Positions 19,444 to 33,106 of a DNA stretch of 64,000 nt are shown piece by piece (within the stretch, counting starts at the first letter, position 1; each line of letters starts with the position of its first letter). The translations under genes were made by a program, and so were the position numbers. The notes beneath the pieces are model-generated. The model worked only from the letters and a program-made list of their open reading frames with translations, did no database searches and was not told the origin of the DNA. The DNA comes from Pseudocitrobacter vendiensis (GTDB taxonomy: Bacteria > Pseudomonadota > Gammaproteobacteria > Enterobacterales > Enterobacteriaceae), in NCBI RefSeq assembly GCF_943590815.1, contig NZ_CALSBS010000009.1:112368-176367 (forward strand), in the 5' to 3' direction.

Positions 19444-22400
19444 ATGCTGCATAACATTCGCTCGCGGAACACATTTTTCGCTTTTATAGTCGTTATTGCA
19501 TGTCTTTTCTGTGCTGTCACCGCCGCGCAGGCGCGTGCCACAAGCGGTAATGACCTTCCCGATCGTGCCGAAATTCAGGCACAAATCGATGCCATCAATA
19601 AGAAGAAAGATCCTACCCCAGCGGACAAGCTGGAGCTGCAGGATCTGACCGAGACCGTCCAGTTTCTGGATAAAATCGATCGCGTCAAAGACGAAACCGT
19701 CCAGTTGCAGAAGAGAGTCGATCAGGCTCCGGCGCAACTGCGCGAAGCCACTGAGAAACTGAATGCGCTGAGCGACGTCGACAACGACGATGAAACGCGC
19801 AAAACGCTCTCGACGTTATCGTTACGTCAGCTGGAAGCGCGCTTAACGCAGATGGTCGATGACCTGCAAAATGCCCAGAACGATCTGGCGACTTACAATA
19901 CCCAGTTGGTTTCCCTACAAACTCAGCCTGAACGCGTGCAAAACGCGATGAATGCGGCGTCGCAGCAGCTACAACAAATACGTAATAGCCTGAACGGCAC
20001 CACGGTAGGAGAAGGCGCGCTGCGTCCTTCTCAGCAAACCATGTTGCAGGTGCAGCAGGCGCTGCTCAATGCGGAACTCGATCAGCAGCGTAAAAGCCTG
20101 CAGGGCAACACCACTTTGCAGGATACCCTGCAAAAACAGCGCGATTACATTACCGCTTACAGCACCCGCCTTGAGCACCAGCTTCAGCTTTTACAGGAAG
20201 CGGCTAACAACAAACGGTTGACGTTAACGGAAAAAACGGCGCAGGAAACCGCCTCGCCGGAAGACACGGCGCGTATTCAGGCGAACCCACTGGTTAAACA
20301 GGAACTGGAAATCAACCACCAGTTAAGCCAACGCCTGATTAATGTTACCGAAAGCGGTAACCAACTGGTTCAGCAAAACATCAGAGTGAAGAACTGGCTC
20401 GACCGTGCGTTGCAATCCGAGCGCAATGTTAAAGAGCAGATTGCGGTTCTGAAAGGGAGCCTGTTGCTCTCGCGTATTCTTTATCAACAGCAACAGACTC
20501 TGCCCTCCGCGGATGAGCTGGAAGACATGACCAACCGCATTGCGGACCTGCGTCTGGAGCAGTTCGAAATTAACCAGCAGCGTGATGCGATGTTCCAGAG
20601 CGAAGACTTTGTCGCCAAACTGGAAGAGGGGCACGCCAGCGAGATTACGCCGGAAGTGCATGACGCATTGCTGCAATTGGTTGATGCGCGTCGTGAGGCG
20701 CTGGATTTAATTAACAAACAGCTGGGGAACCAGCTGATGATGGCTATCAACCTGCAAATTAACCAGCAGCAGTTGATGAGCGTCTCGAAAAACCTTAAAG
20801 AGATCCTTACCCAGCAAATCTTCTGGGTAAACAGCAACAAACCGATGGGGTGGGACTGGATTAAATCCTTCCCGGGCGCGCTGAAAGACCAGTTTAAGGC
20901 GATGAAAATCACCGTAAACTGGGAAAAAGCGTGGCCAGCAGTCTTCATCGCCTTCCTGGCGGGCCTGCCGCTGCTGCTGATTGCCGGGCTGATCCGCTGG
21001 AAACTGTCCTGGCTGCGCGCTTATCAGGCGCGTTTAGCGGAGCAGGTCGGGCAACTACGCAACGATAGCCAATTGCATACGCCAAAAGCGATTCTCACCG
21101 ATCTGATTAGAGCCTTGCCGGTGGTATTAGTGATTCTGGCCGTTGGTCTGATTCTGCTGACCATGCAGCTCAACATCAGCGACCTGTTGTGGGCGTTCTG
21201 TAAAAAACTGGCGACCTTCTGGCTGATCTTCGGCTTGTGCTGGAAAGTACTGGAAAAAGACGGCGTCGCGGTACGCCACTTCAATATGCCAGAACAGCTC
21301 ACCAGCCACTGGCGTCGCCAGATTGTGCGCATCAGCCTTGCGTTGCTGCCGCTGCACTTCTGGTCGGTCGTGGCGGAGCTTTCACCACTGCACCTGATGG
21401 ACGATGTGCTGGGCCAGTTTGTTATTCTGCTGAACCTGCTGCTGATTGCTATTCTGGTGTGGCCAATGTGCCGTGACAGCTGGCGTGATAAAGAGTCGCA
21501 CGGGCTGCGTCTGGTCACGATTACCGTACTGTCACTGGTACCGATTGGATTGATGGTGCTGACCGCAACGGGCTACTTCTATACCACGCTGCGCCTCTCC
21601 GGTCGCTGGATTGAAACCGTCTACCTGGTGATTGTCTGGAACCTGCTTTACCAAACCGTTCTGCGTGGTCTGAGCGTCGCGGCGCGGCGTATCGCCTATC
21701 GCCGTGCGGTCGCGCGTCGTCAGAATATCGTGAAAGAGGGTGCGGAAGGCGCGGAGCCGCAGGAAGAGCCGACCATCGCTCTGGAGCAGGTCAACCAGCA
21801 AACGCTGCGTATCACCATGCTGCTAATGGTGTGTTTGTTCGCGGCGGCGTTCTGGGGCATTTGGTCAGACTTAATCTCCGTCTTTACCTATCTCGACAGC
21901 ATTACCCTGTGGCATTACAGCGGCACGGAAGCTGGCGCCAGCGTGGTGAAAAACGTCACCATGGGCAGCCTGCTGTTTGCGGTGATAGCGGCGACCATTG
22001 CCTGGGCGCTCATCCGCAACTTACCGGGCCTGCTGGAAGTGCTGGTGCTCTCGCGCCTGAACATGCGCCAGGGCGCATCCTACGCCATTACCACTATCCT
22101 CAACTACGTGATCATCGCCGTCGGCGCGATGACAGTGTTTGGCTCGCTGGGCGTCTCGTGGGACAAACTGCAGTGGCTGGCGGCGGCGTTATCGGTCGGT
22201 CTTGGTTTTGGTTTACAGGAGATTTTCGGTAACTTTGTTTCCGGCATTATTATCCTGTTTGAACGCCCGGTACGTATTGGCGATACCGTAACGATCGGTA
22301 CGTTCTCGGGAACAGTCAGTAAGATCCGTATTCGTGCGACCACCATCACCGACTTTGACCGTAAAGAGGTGATCATCCCGAACAAAGCGTTTGTGACCGA

Positions 22401-22797
22401 GCGCCTGATCAACTGGTCGCTCAGCGATACGATTACGCGTGTGGTGATAAGCCTGGGCGTGGCGTATGGTTCCGATCTTGATAAGGTGAAAGAGATCCTG
22501 CTGAAAGCGGCGATGGAGCACCCGAAAGTGATGCACGATCCGGAGCCGATTGTATTATTCACCACATTTGGCGCCAGCACGCTGGATCACGAGCTGCGTC
22601 TGTATGTGCGTGAACTGCGCGATCGCAGCTACACCGTCGATGAGCTGAACCGCACCATCGATCGTCTGTGTCGTGAAAATAACATCAACATCGCGTTTAA
22701 CCAGCTGGAAGTTCATCTGCACAATGAGAAGGGCGATGAAGTGACGGAAGTGAAGCGTGATAACAACGGTGGTAACAACCTCGCGATAGCGGATTAA
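19444..22797 (+). CDS. mscK: Mechanosensitive channel MscK (KefA)
   Basis: A start at 19444 (MLHNIRSRNTFF) gives 1117 residues, close to the 1120 of E. coli, and an N-terminal signal sequence ending AAQARA. A long periplasmic coiled-coil region (about 60-470, many QLQ/LQN heptads) is followed by about eleven membrane segments and the C-terminal MscS domain (LGFGLQEIFGNFVSGIIILFERPVRIGDTV, then IRATTITDFDRKEVIIPNKAF). It opens under membrane tension and is also sensitive to external potassium. The frame is open upstream to 19351 but that extension has no site and is unlike the family. Confidence 0.94.
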   Translation: MLHNIRSRNTFFAFIVVIACLFCAVTAAQARATSGNDLPDRAEIQAQIDAINKKKDPTPADKLELQDLTETVQFLDKIDRVKDETVQLQKRVDQAPAQLREATEKLNALSDVDNDDETRKTLSTLSLRQLEARLTQMVDDLQNAQNDLATYNTQLVSLQTQPERVQNAMNAASQQLQQIRNSLNGTTVGEGALRPSQQTMLQVQQALLNAELDQQRKSLQGNTTLQDTLQKQRDYITAYSTRLEHQLQLLQEAANNKRLTLTEKTAQETASPEDTARIQANPLVKQELEINHQLSQRLINVTESGNQLVQQNIRVKNWLDRALQSERNVKEQIAVLKGSLLLSRILYQQQQTLPSADELEDMTNRIADLRLEQFEINQQRDAMFQSEDFVAKLEEGHASEITPEVHDALLQLVDARREALDLINKQLGNQLMMAINLQINQQQLMSVSKNLKEILTQQIFWVNSNKPMGWDWIKSFPGALKDQFKAMKITVNWEKAWPAVFIAFLAGLPLLLIAGLIRWKLSWLRAYQARLAEQVGQLRNDSQLHTPKAILTDLIRALPVVLVILAVGLILLTMQLNISDLLWAFCKKLATFWLIFGLCWKVLEKDGVAVRHFNMPEQLTSHWRRQIVRISLALLPLHFWSVVAELSPLHLMDDVLGQFVILLNLLLIAILVWPMCRDSWRDKESHGLRLVTITVLSLVPIGLMVLTATGYFYTTLRLSGRWIETVYLVIVWNLLYQTVLRGLSVAARRIAYRRAVARRQNIVKEGAEGAEPQEEPTIALEQVNQQTLRITMLLMVCLFAAAFWGIWSDLISVFTYLDSITLWHYSGTEAGASVVKNVTMGSLLFAVIAATIAWALIRNLPGLLEVLVLSRLNMRQGASYAITTILNYVIIAVGAMTVFGSLGVSWDKLQWLAAALSVGLGFGLQEIFGNFVSGIIILFERPVRIGDTVTIGTFSGTVSKIRIRATTITDFDRKEVIIPNKAFVTERLINWSLSDTITRVVISLGVAYGSDLDKVKEILLKAAMEHPKVMHDPEPIVLFTTFGASTLDHELRLYVRELRDRSYTVDELNRTIDRLCRENNINIAFNQLEVHLHNEKGDEVTEVKRDNNGGNNLAIAD

Positions 22798-22810
22798 TTC
22801 TCTGTTGTTC

Positions 22811-23120
22811 GCCCGGTGAGCGTAGCGCCACCGGGCAGTTGTGCGGCGAATTTGCCGGATGGCGGCTGCGCCTTATCCGGCCTACGGAATGTGTGATTTT
22901 GTAGGCCCGGTAAGCGAAGCGCCACCGGGCGGTTGTGCGGTGAGTTTGCCGGATGGCGGCTGCGCCTTATCCGGCCTACGGAATGTGTGATTTTGTAGGC
23001 CCGGTGAGCGTAGCGCCACCGGGCAGTTGTGCGGCGAATTTGCCGGATGCAGCTGCGCCTTATCCGGCCTACGGATTATGTGATTTTGTAGGCCCGGTAA
23101 GCGCAAGCGCCACCGGGCGG
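22811..23120. repeat. BIME array: tandem 94-bp units of REP elements
   Basis: A unit made of a GCCCGGT...CACCGGGC palindrome, a short linker, a second palindrome (GCCGGATGGCGGCTGCGCC...TATCCGGC) and GTGTGATTTTGTAG recurs. Its start points are at 22811, 22905, 22999 and 23092, a period of 94, 94 and 93 bp; the fourth copy is truncated to its first palindrome. This is a typical enterobacterial bacterial interspersed mosaic element located 3' of mscK. Such arrays protect mRNA ends and bind gyrase, IHF or Pol I. The final palindrome runs up to the stop codon of rsmS. Confidence 0.95.
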
Positions 23121-23285
23121 TTATTCGGCGCGATTGTCCGTCGTTGTTGCCAGTTTCTTCGCGAAATCGCGTTTCACCATCTCCAGCGCGCTCAACACCA
23201 CATCCGGCGCGATATCATGGCTTTCCAGCAGCATTATCAAATCCACCGCCAGCTTAACGTCATCCGGCGCATTTTCCAGCGACAT
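23121..23285 (-). CDS. rsmS: RsmS / YbaM small protein
   Basis: This 54-residue ORF on the minus strand begins at the ATG complementary to 23283-23285 ([20 protein letters not shown]) after a GGGGAAAG site. It ends NRAE just before the BIME array. It matches E. coli YbaM, which lies at the same place beside priC. The protein is small, acidic and helical. A role in replication restart and, in plant pathogens, in regulating secondary metabolites (rsmS) has been reported, but the molecular action is unclear. It probably forms a short operon with priC; the gap is 10 bp. Confidence 0.9.
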   Translation of the reverse strand: MSLENAPDDVKLAVDLIMLLESHDIAPDVVLSALEMVKRDFAKKLATTTDNRAE

Positions 23286-23295
23286 ACTTTCCCCT

Positions 23296-23823
23296 TTAGC
23301 GCGTCAGGCGCGCCAGTACGTTTTCAATGTCCTGCAAAGCCTGTCGGCAGCGAGCCAGACGGGCATCAAAGGCGGTAATTTCGCGGCCAAGCCGCTGCTG
23401 CTCTTCAAAGGTAGTCGCCTGTTGAAGCTGTTGCTCACGTGTCTGTTTCATCTCCAGCAGCCGGCGTTCAAACTCCTGAGTTTGCAGGCGCTTGCGCTGC
23501 CAGCGCGTTTGCGCAGGTGAGGCGCTATCCCAGGCACGCAGTGTCCAGGCGTCACTTTCCCTACTGATTGCCTCAATTTGCGCAGCCAGGTGTTCGGCAA
23601 GCCAGGCCACTTGTGGAAGCTGCTTTTGCTCAACGGCGCGCTGCAACTCGCTGAAATTCTTTTGCGCTTCATTCAGGCACGCCTGTAGCGTAGTGCTTCG
23701 GGTGTGAAACAATTGCCTGTCAAAGCGGGGCGTCAGGGTGGCGTGCTGCGCCAGCGGCGCGATACGCACTTGCAGTCGCGCAAGCTGGGCTTCCAGCGTT
23801 TGTAAAAGCTGCGCTATTTTCAC
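23296..23823 (-). CDS. priC: Primosomal replication protein N'' (PriC)
   Basis: The 175-residue helical protein starts [26 protein letters not shown], with many arginines and glutamines and a C-terminal [14 protein letters not shown], as in E. coli PriC (175 residues). PriC remodels SSB-coated DNA at stalled forks and helps load DnaB for replication restart independently of PriA. It is divergent from ybaN and upstream of rsmS on the same strand. Confidence 0.94.
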   Translation of the reverse strand: MKIAQLLQTLEAQLARLQVRIAPLAQHATLTPRFDRQLFHTRSTTLQACLNEAQKNFSELQRAVEQKQLPQVAWLAEHLAAQIEAISRESDAWTLRAWDSASPAQTRWQRKRLQTQEFERRLLEMKQTREQQLQQATTFEEQQRLGREITAFDARLARCRQALQDIENVLARLTR

Positions 23824-23891
23824 GCCAATCTCCGTCGTATTTATTATCGACTATGCTACATTAGCCGCTGGTATTGATAACGATTCTCGCT

Positions 23892-24269
23892 ATGCAACGC
23901 ACTATTTTAATCATTATTGGCTGGCTGGCGGTAGCCCTTGGCACACTGGGCGTGGTTTTGCCGTTGCTGCCTACCACGCCGTTTATCCTGCTCGCCGCCT
24001 GGTGCTTCGCGCGCTCGTCGCCGCGTTTTCACCACTGGCTGCTTTATCGCTCATGGTTTGGTGGCTATTTGCGTCACTGGCAGAAATATCGTGCCATGCC
24101 GCGCGGGGCAAAGCCTCGGGCTATTATCCTTATTCTGGTGACCTTCGCTATCTCCCTGTGGCTGGTGAAGATGATGTGGGTACGGATCCTGCTTTTAGTG
24201 ATTCTGGCCTGTTTATTGATTTTCATGTGGCGAATCCCGGTGATTGATGCGGAACAACAAAAGCCGTAA
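23892..24269 (+). CDS. ybaN: Inner membrane protein YbaN (DUF454)
   Basis: The 125-residue protein starts at the ATG at 23892 (MQRTILIIIGWLAV) as in E. coli. It has the DUF454 pattern LGVVLPLLPTTPFILLAAWCFARSSPRFH, followed by three or so membrane helices. Function is unknown. It is divergent from priC, with about 68 bp between starts. Confidence 0.92.
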   Translation: MQRTILIIIGWLAVALGTLGVVLPLLPTTPFILLAAWCFARSSPRFHHWLLYRSWFGGYLRHWQKYRAMPRGAKPRAIILILVTFAISLWLVKMMWVRILLLVILACLLIFMWRIPVIDAEQQKP

Positions 24270-24416
24270 AGCGCATTAATGGTGTTGCAATTCTTATCAG
24301 CAGTCAGTAAATTCGACCGTTTTCGAGCACAGGCGCGCCGGTCAAAAGTTAATCAAATGTAACTTTGACCCCTTTTGCACGCCTCGAGTAACATCGTTTT
24401 AAGCAGGCACAAACCT

Positions 24417-24968
24417 ATGACCGCTACTGCACAGCAGCTTGAATTTCTGAAGAACAGCATTAAAAGCATTCACGACTATCCGAAGCCGGGCATTCTTTTC
24501 CGTGATGTCACCAGTTTACTGGAAGATCCGAAAGCCTACGCCCTCAGCATTGAACTGCTGGTGAATCGCTATAAAGATGCAGGTATCACTAAAGTCGTCG
24601 GTACCGAAGCGCGTGGTTTTCTGTTTGGCGCACCGGTAGCCCTGGCGATGGGTGTAGGTTTTGTGCCGGTACGTAAGCCGGGTAAACTGCCGCGTGAAAC
24701 TATCGCTGAAAGCTACGAGCTTGAGTACGGCACCGATCAACTGGAAATTCATGTTGATGCCATTAAACCCGGCGATAAAGTGCTGGTGGTGGACGATCTG
24801 CTGGCGACCGGTGGCACCATTGAGGCGACCGTTAAACTGATTCGTCGTCTGGGCGGTGAAGTCACCGATGCAGCATTCATCATCAACCTGTTCGACCTCG
24901 GTGGTGAGCAGCGCCTGGAAAAACAGGGTATCACCAGCTACAGCCTGGTTTCCTTCCCGGGCCACTAA
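24417..24968 (+). CDS. apt: Adenine phosphoribosyltransferase
   Basis: The 183-residue enzyme ([32 protein letters not shown]) converts adenine and PRPP to AMP in purine salvage. The PRPP-binding loop is [17 protein letters not shown] and the active site flexible loop is near [16 protein letters not shown] use the ATG at 24417, which gives the E. coli length; a longer frame from 24375 has no site. dnaX follows 93 bp downstream, with a hairpin between. Confidence 0.97.
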   Translation: MTATAQQLEFLKNSIKSIHDYPKPGILFRDVTSLLEDPKAYALSIELLVNRYKDAGITKVVGTEARGFLFGAPVALAMGVGFVPVRKPGKLPRETIAESYELEYGTDQLEIHVDAIKPGDKVLVVDDLLATGGTIEATVKLIRRLGGEVTDAAFIINLFDLGGEQRLEKQGITSYSLVSFPGH

Positions 24969-24984
24969 GCAAATCCCGATACTG

Positions 24985-25007
24985 AGCCTCGCCGTATTGG
25001 CGGGGCT
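24985..25007 (+). terminator. Hairpin between apt and dnaX
   Basis: AGCCTCGCC (24985-24993) and GGCGGGGCT (24999-25007) form a 9-bp stem with one G-T pair and a 5-nt loop. There is no T-run, so readthrough from apt into dnaX or a role in mRNA processing is likely. Confidence 0.4.
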
Positions 25008-25061
25008 GTGATAGCATTACCCCCCTCGTGAATCCACCTTCCAACGTCTCAGAGCCAGCCA

Positions 25062-27371
<2,310 letters not shown>

Positions 27372-27372
<1 letters not shown>

Positions 27373-27977
27373 TGCAAACCAGCCCGCTGTTAACTCAGCT
27401 AATGGAAGCACTGCGCTGCCTGCCGGGCGTTGGCCCTAAGTCGGCTCAGCGTATGGCGTTTACGCTGCTGCAGCGCGACCGCAGCGGCGGAATGCGTCTG
27501 GCGCAGTCACTGACCCGCGCCATGTCGGAAATCGGCCACTGTGCCGATTGCCGCACCTTCACCGAGCAGGAAGTGTGCAACATCTGTTCGAACCCGCGTC
27601 GCCAGGAAAACGGCCAAATTTGCGTGGTGGAGAGTCCTGCGGACATCTACGCTATTGAGCAAACCGGGCAGTATTCTGGCCGCTACTTCGTATTGATGGG
27701 TCACCTGTCTCCGCTCGACGGCATTGGGCCCGATGATATTGGCCTCGATCGCCTGGAGCAGCGTCTGGAAACGGAATCGCTCAGTGAAGTTATCCTCGCC
27801 ACCAACCCGACGGTGGAAGGGGAGGCGACCGCTAACTACATCGCTGAGATTTGCGCTCAGCACGGTGTGGAAGCCAGCCGCATCGCCCACGGCGTGCCCG
27901 TCGGTGGTGAGCTGGAGATGGTCGATGGCACCACGCTGTCGCACTCGCTCGCGGGTCGCCATAAGATTCGTTTTTAA
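27372..27977 (+). CDS. recR: Recombination mediator protein RecR
   Basis: The 201-residue protein has the helix-hairpin-helix ([14 protein letters not shown]), the C4 zinc finger ([21 protein letters not shown]) and a Toprim domain ([27 protein letters not shown]). With RecO it loads RecA on SSB-coated single-stranded gaps. It is the last gene of dnaX-ybaB-recR. A 9-bp hairpin follows its stop, overlapping the htpG promoter. Confidence 0.98.
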
Positions 27978-27982
27978 TCAAA

Positions 27983-28006
27983 CGAGAGCAGGATTTTCTG
28001 CTCTCG
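27983..28006 (+). terminator. Hairpin after recR
   Basis: CGAGAGCAG (27983-27991) and CTGCTCTCG (27998-28006) form a perfect 9-bp stem with a 6-nt loop. It is followed by CTTGAAATTTT, not by a continuous T-run. The hairpin abuts the sigma-32 -35 box of htpG. Confidence 0.6.
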
Positions 28007-28035
28007 CTTGAAATTTTCCCCCGCTATCCCCATTT
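28007..28035 (+). promoter_or_regulatory. Sigma-32 heat-shock promoter of htpG
   Basis: CTTGAAA (28007-28013) and CCCCATTT (28028-28035) match the -35 and -10 consensus of RpoH promoters, with a 14-bp spacer. The ATG of htpG is 51 bp downstream of the -10 element. Confidence 0.9.
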
Positions 28036-28085
28036 CCCTCTCAACGCATTTTTTACCTTGTAATTGGCATTGAGGTATTTTCGAC

Positions 28086-29960
28086 ATGAAAGGACAAGAA
28101 ACTCGTGGTTTTCAGTCTGAAGTGAAACAGCTTCTGCACCTGATGATCCATTCCCTGTATTCCAATAAAGAAATTTTCCTGCGTGAGCTTATCTCTAACG
28201 CCTCGGATGCGGCAGACAAGCTGCGTTTCCGTGCGCTCTCCAACCCGGACCTGTACGAAGGTGACGGCGAGCTGCGCGTGCGTGTTTCCTTCGATAAAGA
28301 TAAGCGTACGTTGACCATTGCCGATAACGGTATTGGTATGAACCGTGATGACGTTATTGACCATCTGGGGACTATCGCCAAATCCGGAACCAAAGCGTTC
28401 CTCGAATCGATGGGCTCTGACCAGGCGAAAGACAGCCAACTGATTGGTCAGTTTGGCGTGGGCTTCTACTCGGCGTTTATTGTTGCCGATAAAGTGACTG
28501 TACGCACCCGCGCGGCGGGCGACGCGGCAGAAAACGGTGTGTTCTGGGAATCAGAAGGTGAAGGCGATTACACCGTTGCCGACATCACCAAAGCCGATCG
28601 CGGCACCGAAATTACTCTGCATCTGCGCGAAGGCGAAGATGAATTCCTTGATGACTGGCGCGTGCGCTCTGTCATCAGCAAATACTCCGACCATATCGCA
28701 CTGCCGGTTGAGATTGAAAAACGGGAAGAAAAAGACGGCGAAACCGTTATCTCCTGGGAAAAAATCAACAAAGCACAGGCGCTGTGGACGCGTAATAAGT
28801 CTGAAATTAAAGACGAAGAATACACCGAGTTCTACAAACATATCGCCCATGACTTCACTGACCCGCTGACCTGGAGCCACAACAGTGTCGAAGGGAAGCA
28901 GGAGTACACCAGCCTGCTGTACATCCCGTCTCAGGCGCCGTGGGATATGTGGAATCGCGACCATAAACATGGCCTGAAGCTGTACGTACAACGTGTGTTT
29001 ATCATGGATGACGCCGAGCAATTCATGCCGAACTACCTGCGTTTTGTGCGTGGCCTGATAGATTCCAACGATCTGCCGCTGAACGTGTCCCGTGAAATCC
29101 TTCAGGACAGCGCGGTCACCCGCAGCCTGCGCGGTGCGCTGACCAAACGCGTCCTGCAAATGCTGGATAAACTGGCGAAAGACGACGCGGAAAAATATCA
29201 GACCTTCTGGAAACAGTTTGGCCTGGTGCTGAAAGAGGGCCCGGCGGAAGACAGTACGAATCAGGACGCGATTGCTAAACTGTTGCGTTTTGCCTCTACG
29301 CATACAGACTCTTCCGAGCAGACCGTTTCGCTGGCAGACTACGTTTCCCGCATGAAAGAAGGGCAGGAAAAGATTTACTACATCACTGCAGACAGCTACG
29401 CGGCGGCGAAAAGCAGCCCGCACCTGGAACTGCTGCGTAAGAAAGGTATCGAAGTTCTGCTGCTTTCTGACCGCATCGATGAGTGGATGATGAACTACCT
29501 GACCGAGTTCGACGGTAAACCGTTCCAGTCCGTGGCCAAAGCCGATGAATCCATCGACAAGCTGGCGGATGAAGTGGACGAAAGCGCGAAAGAAGCGGAA
29601 AAAGCGCTGACGCCGTTCGTTGAGCGCGTGAAAACCCTGCTGGGCGACCGCGTGAAAGAGGTACGTCTGACGCATCGTCTGACCGATACCCCGGCAATTG
29701 TCACCACCGACGCAGATGAAATGAGTACCCAGATGGCGAAACTGTTCGCTGCCGCGGGCCAGGCTGTGCCGGACGTGAAATACATCTTTGAACTGAACCC
29801 AGACCACATACTGGTGAAACGCACAGCGGACACCCAGGATGAAGCCCAGTTTAAAGAGTGGGTTGAACTGCTGCTCGATCAGGCATTGTTCGCCGAGCGT
29901 GGGACGCTGGAAGATCCGAACCAGTTTATCCGCCGTATGAACCAACTGCTGGTGTCATAA
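28086..29960 (+). CDS. htpG: Hsp90-family chaperone HtpG
   Basis: The 624-residue protein has the GHKL ATPase N-domain ([58 protein letters not shown]), then middle and C-terminal dimerisation domains, all of E. coli length. It remodels client proteins in the cytoplasm with DnaK. Expression is heat-inducible from the sigma-32 promoter upstream. The stop is followed after 8 bp by a palindromic intergenic repeat. Confidence 0.98.
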   Translation: MKGQETRGFQSEVKQLLHLMIHSLYSNKEIFLRELISNASDAADKLRFRALSNPDLYEGDGELRVRVSFDKDKRTLTIADNGIGMNRDDVIDHLGTIAKSGTKAFLESMGSDQAKDSQLIGQFGVGFYSAFIVADKVTVRTRAAGDAAENGVFWESEGEGDYTVADITKADRGTEITLHLREGEDEFLDDWRVRSVISKYSDHIALPVEIEKREEKDGETVISWEKINKAQALWTRNKSEIKDEEYTEFYKHIAHDFTDPLTWSHNSVEGKQEYTSLLYIPSQAPWDMWNRDHKHGLKLYVQRVFIMDDAEQFMPNYLRFVRGLIDSNDLPLNVSREILQDSAVTRSLRGALTKRVLQMLDKLAKDDAEKYQTFWKQFGLVLKEGPAEDSTNQDAIAKLLRFASTHTDSSEQTVSLADYVSRMKEGQEKIYYITADSYAAAKSSPHLELLRKKGIEVLLLSDRIDEWMMNYLTEFDGKPFQSVAKADESIDKLADEVDESAKEAEKALTPFVERVKTLLGDRVKEVRLTHRLTDTPAIVTTDADEMSTQMAKLFAAAGQAVPDVKYIFELNPDHILVKRTADTQDEAQFKEWVELLLDQALFAERGTLEDPNQFIRRMNQLLVS

Positions 29961-29968
29961 GCACTACC

Positions 29969-30074
29969 CCCTCACCCTAACCCTCTCCCACAGGGAGAGG
30001 GGACCGATTGTGCACGTTGTTAAGCCCTGCGCCGTTTTTCTCCCTCTCCCTGTGGGAGAGGGCCGGGGTGAGGG
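29969..30074. repeat. Palindromic intergenic repeat, copy 1
   Basis: A CCCTCACCCTAACCCTCTCC left end and a GGAGAGGGCCGGGGTGAGGG right end are near-perfect inverted copies (about 33 nt with 3 mismatches), separated by about 40 bp of less conserved sequence. A second copy lies at 39494-39598. The left arm itself contains a GAG-rich self-complementary part. The unit has no ORF and looks like a non-autonomous MITE-type element. Confidence 0.85.
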
Positions 30075-30176
30075 CATCAAACCGCAGTTTTCCCCCATTA
30101 ACCGTTTCAGCCTTACCCCGCTTCCTTGAGCCAATGGCGCGTTGGTGGTATCGTTTAGCGCTTTTGAAAAATTTAG

Positions 30177-30845
<669 letters not shown>

Positions 30846-30854
30846 GGCCGTTTT

Positions 30855-30927
30855 GCCGGATGGCGGTGCACGTACTTTATCCGGCCTACAGTTTTTTGTA
30901 GGCCTGATAAGCGCAGCGCCATCAGGC
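30855..30927. repeat. REP/BIME pair after adk
   Basis: Two opposed REP palindromes occur: GCCGGATGGCGGTGC...TATCCGGC and GCCTGATAAGCGCAGCGCC...ATCAGGC. They are joined by a linker with TTTTTTGTAG. Confidence 0.9.
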
Positions 30928-31017
30928 AACTATCCGCACCACCTCTTACAGCAATTAGTTTTTCTTCTCCGCTTTTCCGCTACAATTATCAACGATTTGA
31001 ATCAATGAGAGGCGGTA

Positions 31018-31980
31018 ATGCGTTATAAAAAGACAGGAATTCTGCTGGTAAACCTCGGTACTCCCGATGCGCCAACCACCGATGCGGTTAAACGCTATCT
31101 TCGGCAATTCCTCAGCGACCGACGCGTTGTCGATACCTCCCGCCTGTTATGGTGGCCGCTGTTACGCGGTGTGATCCTGCCTATCCGCTCACCGCGCGTG
31201 GCCAAACTCTATCAATCCGTGTGGATGGAAGAGGGCTCGCCGCTGATGGTGTATAGCCGCAGACAGCAAAAAGCACTGGCTGAACGTCTGCCAGACATGC
31301 CCGTTGCGCTGGGCATGAGCTATGGCACGCCGTCGCTGGAAAGCGCCGTTAATGATTTGCTGGCGCAGGATGTGGACCATATCGTGGTCCTGCCGCTGTA
31401 CCCACAATACTCCTGCTCGACGGTCGCCGCCGTGTGGGATGAACTGGCGCGTATTCTGGGTAAAACCCGCGCCATTCCGGGCATCACGTTTATTCGCGAT
31501 TACGCGACCGATCATGACTATATCAACGCGCTGGCAGGCACGGTGAAGGCCTCTTTTGCGCGCCACGGCGAACCGGATTTGTTGATGCTGTCCTATCACG
31601 GTATTCCGCAGCGCTACGCCAATGAAGGTGATGATTACCCGCAGCGCTGTCGCGATACCACGCGCGCGCTGGTTTCCGCGCTGGAAATCGACCCGGATAA
31701 AGTGATGATGACCTTCCAGTCGCGTTTTGGCCGTGAACCGTGGCTGACGCCCTATACGGATGAAACGCTGAAAATGCTGGGTGAGAAGGGCGTGAAACAC
31801 ATTCAGGTGATGTGCCCGGGCTTCTCCGCCGATTGTCTGGAGACGCTGGAAGAGATTGCGGTGCAAAACCGGGAAGTATTCCTTGAAGCCGGAGGGGTGA
31901 AATATGAATATATTCCGGCGCTGAACGATACCCCGGAACATATTGATATGATGCAGGCGCTGGTTACGCCGCACTGCTAG
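31018..31980 (+). CDS. hemH: Ferrochelatase
   Basis: The 320-residue enzyme ([38 protein letters not shown]) inserts ferrous iron into protoporphyrin IX, the last step of haem synthesis. The metal-binding histidine is in [13 protein letters not shown], and the glutamate-containing [15 protein letters not shown] motif is present. The stop codon overlaps that of the convergent aes by four bases. Confidence 0.97.
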   Translation: MRYKKTGILLVNLGTPDAPTTDAVKRYLRQFLSDRRVVDTSRLLWWPLLRGVILPIRSPRVAKLYQSVWMEEGSPLMVYSRRQQKALAERLPDMPVALGMSYGTPSLESAVNDLLAQDVDHIVVLPLYPQYSCSTVAAVWDELARILGKTRAIPGITFIRDYATDHDYINALAGTVKASFARHGEPDLLMLSYHGIPQRYANEGDDYPQRCRDTTRALVSALEIDPDKVMMTFQSRFGREPWLTPYTDETLKMLGEKGVKHIQVMCPGFSADCLETLEEIAVQNREVFLEAGGVKYEYIPALNDTPEHIDMMQALVTPHC

Positions 31981-32945
31981 CGAGCATGCAGTTGTTCGAC
32001 AAAGAAAGCTGCGCCGTCCCGCAACGCCTGGTCGGCGGTTTTCATCATCCGCGAATAGTGTAAGAACGCATGCAGCACGCCGGGATACATGACATAACGG
32101 CTGGTCTGCTGATGCGCTTGTAGCGTTTGATGCAGCAGACGGCTATCGTCAATCAGCGGATCGTATTCCGCCCCGGCGATAAAGCAGGGCGGCACGTCAT
32201 GGGTGAGATCGTTATTGAACAGGCAGTACCACGGCGATTCTTTGTCCCGCTCATCCCGCAGATAAGCGTTTTCATAGCTCGCCAGATCCTCGCGTGTTAA
32301 CCCATCCCAGCTTCCACCCATTAGCCGACGGCTTACCGAATCCTGTAAACCGTAGAGCCCGTACCACAACAGCGTGCTAATGACCTTCCCACAATGAATA
32401 GGGTGATCGCGTAGCCACAGGGCGCTGGCGAGCGCCAGCATTGCACCTGCAGAATCGCCCGCGAATCCGATGTTTTCCATATTGATGTGATACGCCGTGT
32501 CACGGCGCTGAAAAAACTGGCAGACAGAGACCGTCTCTTCAATCGCCTGCGGGAACCGGGCTTCCGGCGATAAGGTATAGTCGATACCAATTACCGTACA
32601 GCCAGTATATTTCGCCAGCAGACGCATGATGCGGTCGTGCGTGTCGAGATTGCCGAGAATAAAGCCGCCGCCGTGCAGATAAAACAGTGTCGCCGGGCTT
32701 TCTGGCTGCGGTGAGTAAATCCGCGTGGCTACGGTGCCGAACGGCGTGGGAACCACACATTCGACGGTGGCCATCTCGGGCGCGCCCTCGTTCCAGAATT
32801 GTCGTTCGCGCGTGTAGTAATCGCGCTGAATTTCAAGCGTTGCATCGGCGGGCCAGGGCGGCAGGTCGGGCCGCTCAAATTGCATGACCTGCTGCATTTC
32901 TTGTGAGATTTTCTCCAGTACGAGGATCTTATTTTCCGCTTTCAT
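31977..32945 (-). CDS. aes: Acetyl esterase Aes
   Basis: The 322-residue alpha/beta hydrolase of the hormone-sensitive-lipase family has the oxyanion motif [12 protein letters not shown] and the nucleophile elbow [10 protein letters not shown]. The acid and histidine lie in [12 protein letters not shown] and GVLHAFLHY. It hydrolyses short-chain acyl esters and, in E. coli, also inhibits MalT and alpha-galactosidase. I start it at the ATG at 32945, after GGAGC; a GTG one codon upstream is possible. Confidence 0.94.
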   Translation of the reverse strand: MKAENKILVLEKISQEMQQVMQFERPDLPPWPADATLEIQRDYYTRERQFWNEGAPEMATVECVVPTPFGTVATRIYSPQPESPATLFYLHGGGFILGNLDTHDRIMRLLAKYTGCTVIGIDYTLSPEARFPQAIEETVSVCQFFQRRDTAYHINMENIGFAGDSAGAMLALASALWLRDHPIHCGKVISTLLWYGLYGLQDSVSRRLMGGSWDGLTREDLASYENAYLRDERDKESPWYCLFNNDLTHDVPPCFIAGAEYDPLIDDSRLLHQTLQAHQQTSRYVMYPGVLHAFLHYSRMMKTADQALRDGAAFFVEQLHAR

Positions 32946-33106
32946 CACGCGCTCCTTAGTATTCTCGCGCTATTGTAGAGTTCCCAACGCGGGAAACTGC
33001 GATCCCGCAGGCCGATATTGAACGCTGACCCGCACGACGTTCGTCGCATGCGGCTGGTGGAATGTGCTACCATTTCCCGCTCGGCTATCCACCAGTAAAC
33101 AGAATC

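Noticed and set aside
22811..23120. CRISPR array
   Set aside because: The repeat units are 94-bp REP palindromes without unique spacers and no cas gene is nearby.
28551..29945. 464-codon ORF antisense to htpG
   Set aside because: It is a shadow of codon usage in a highly expressed gene and lacks a ribosome binding site or recognisable domain.
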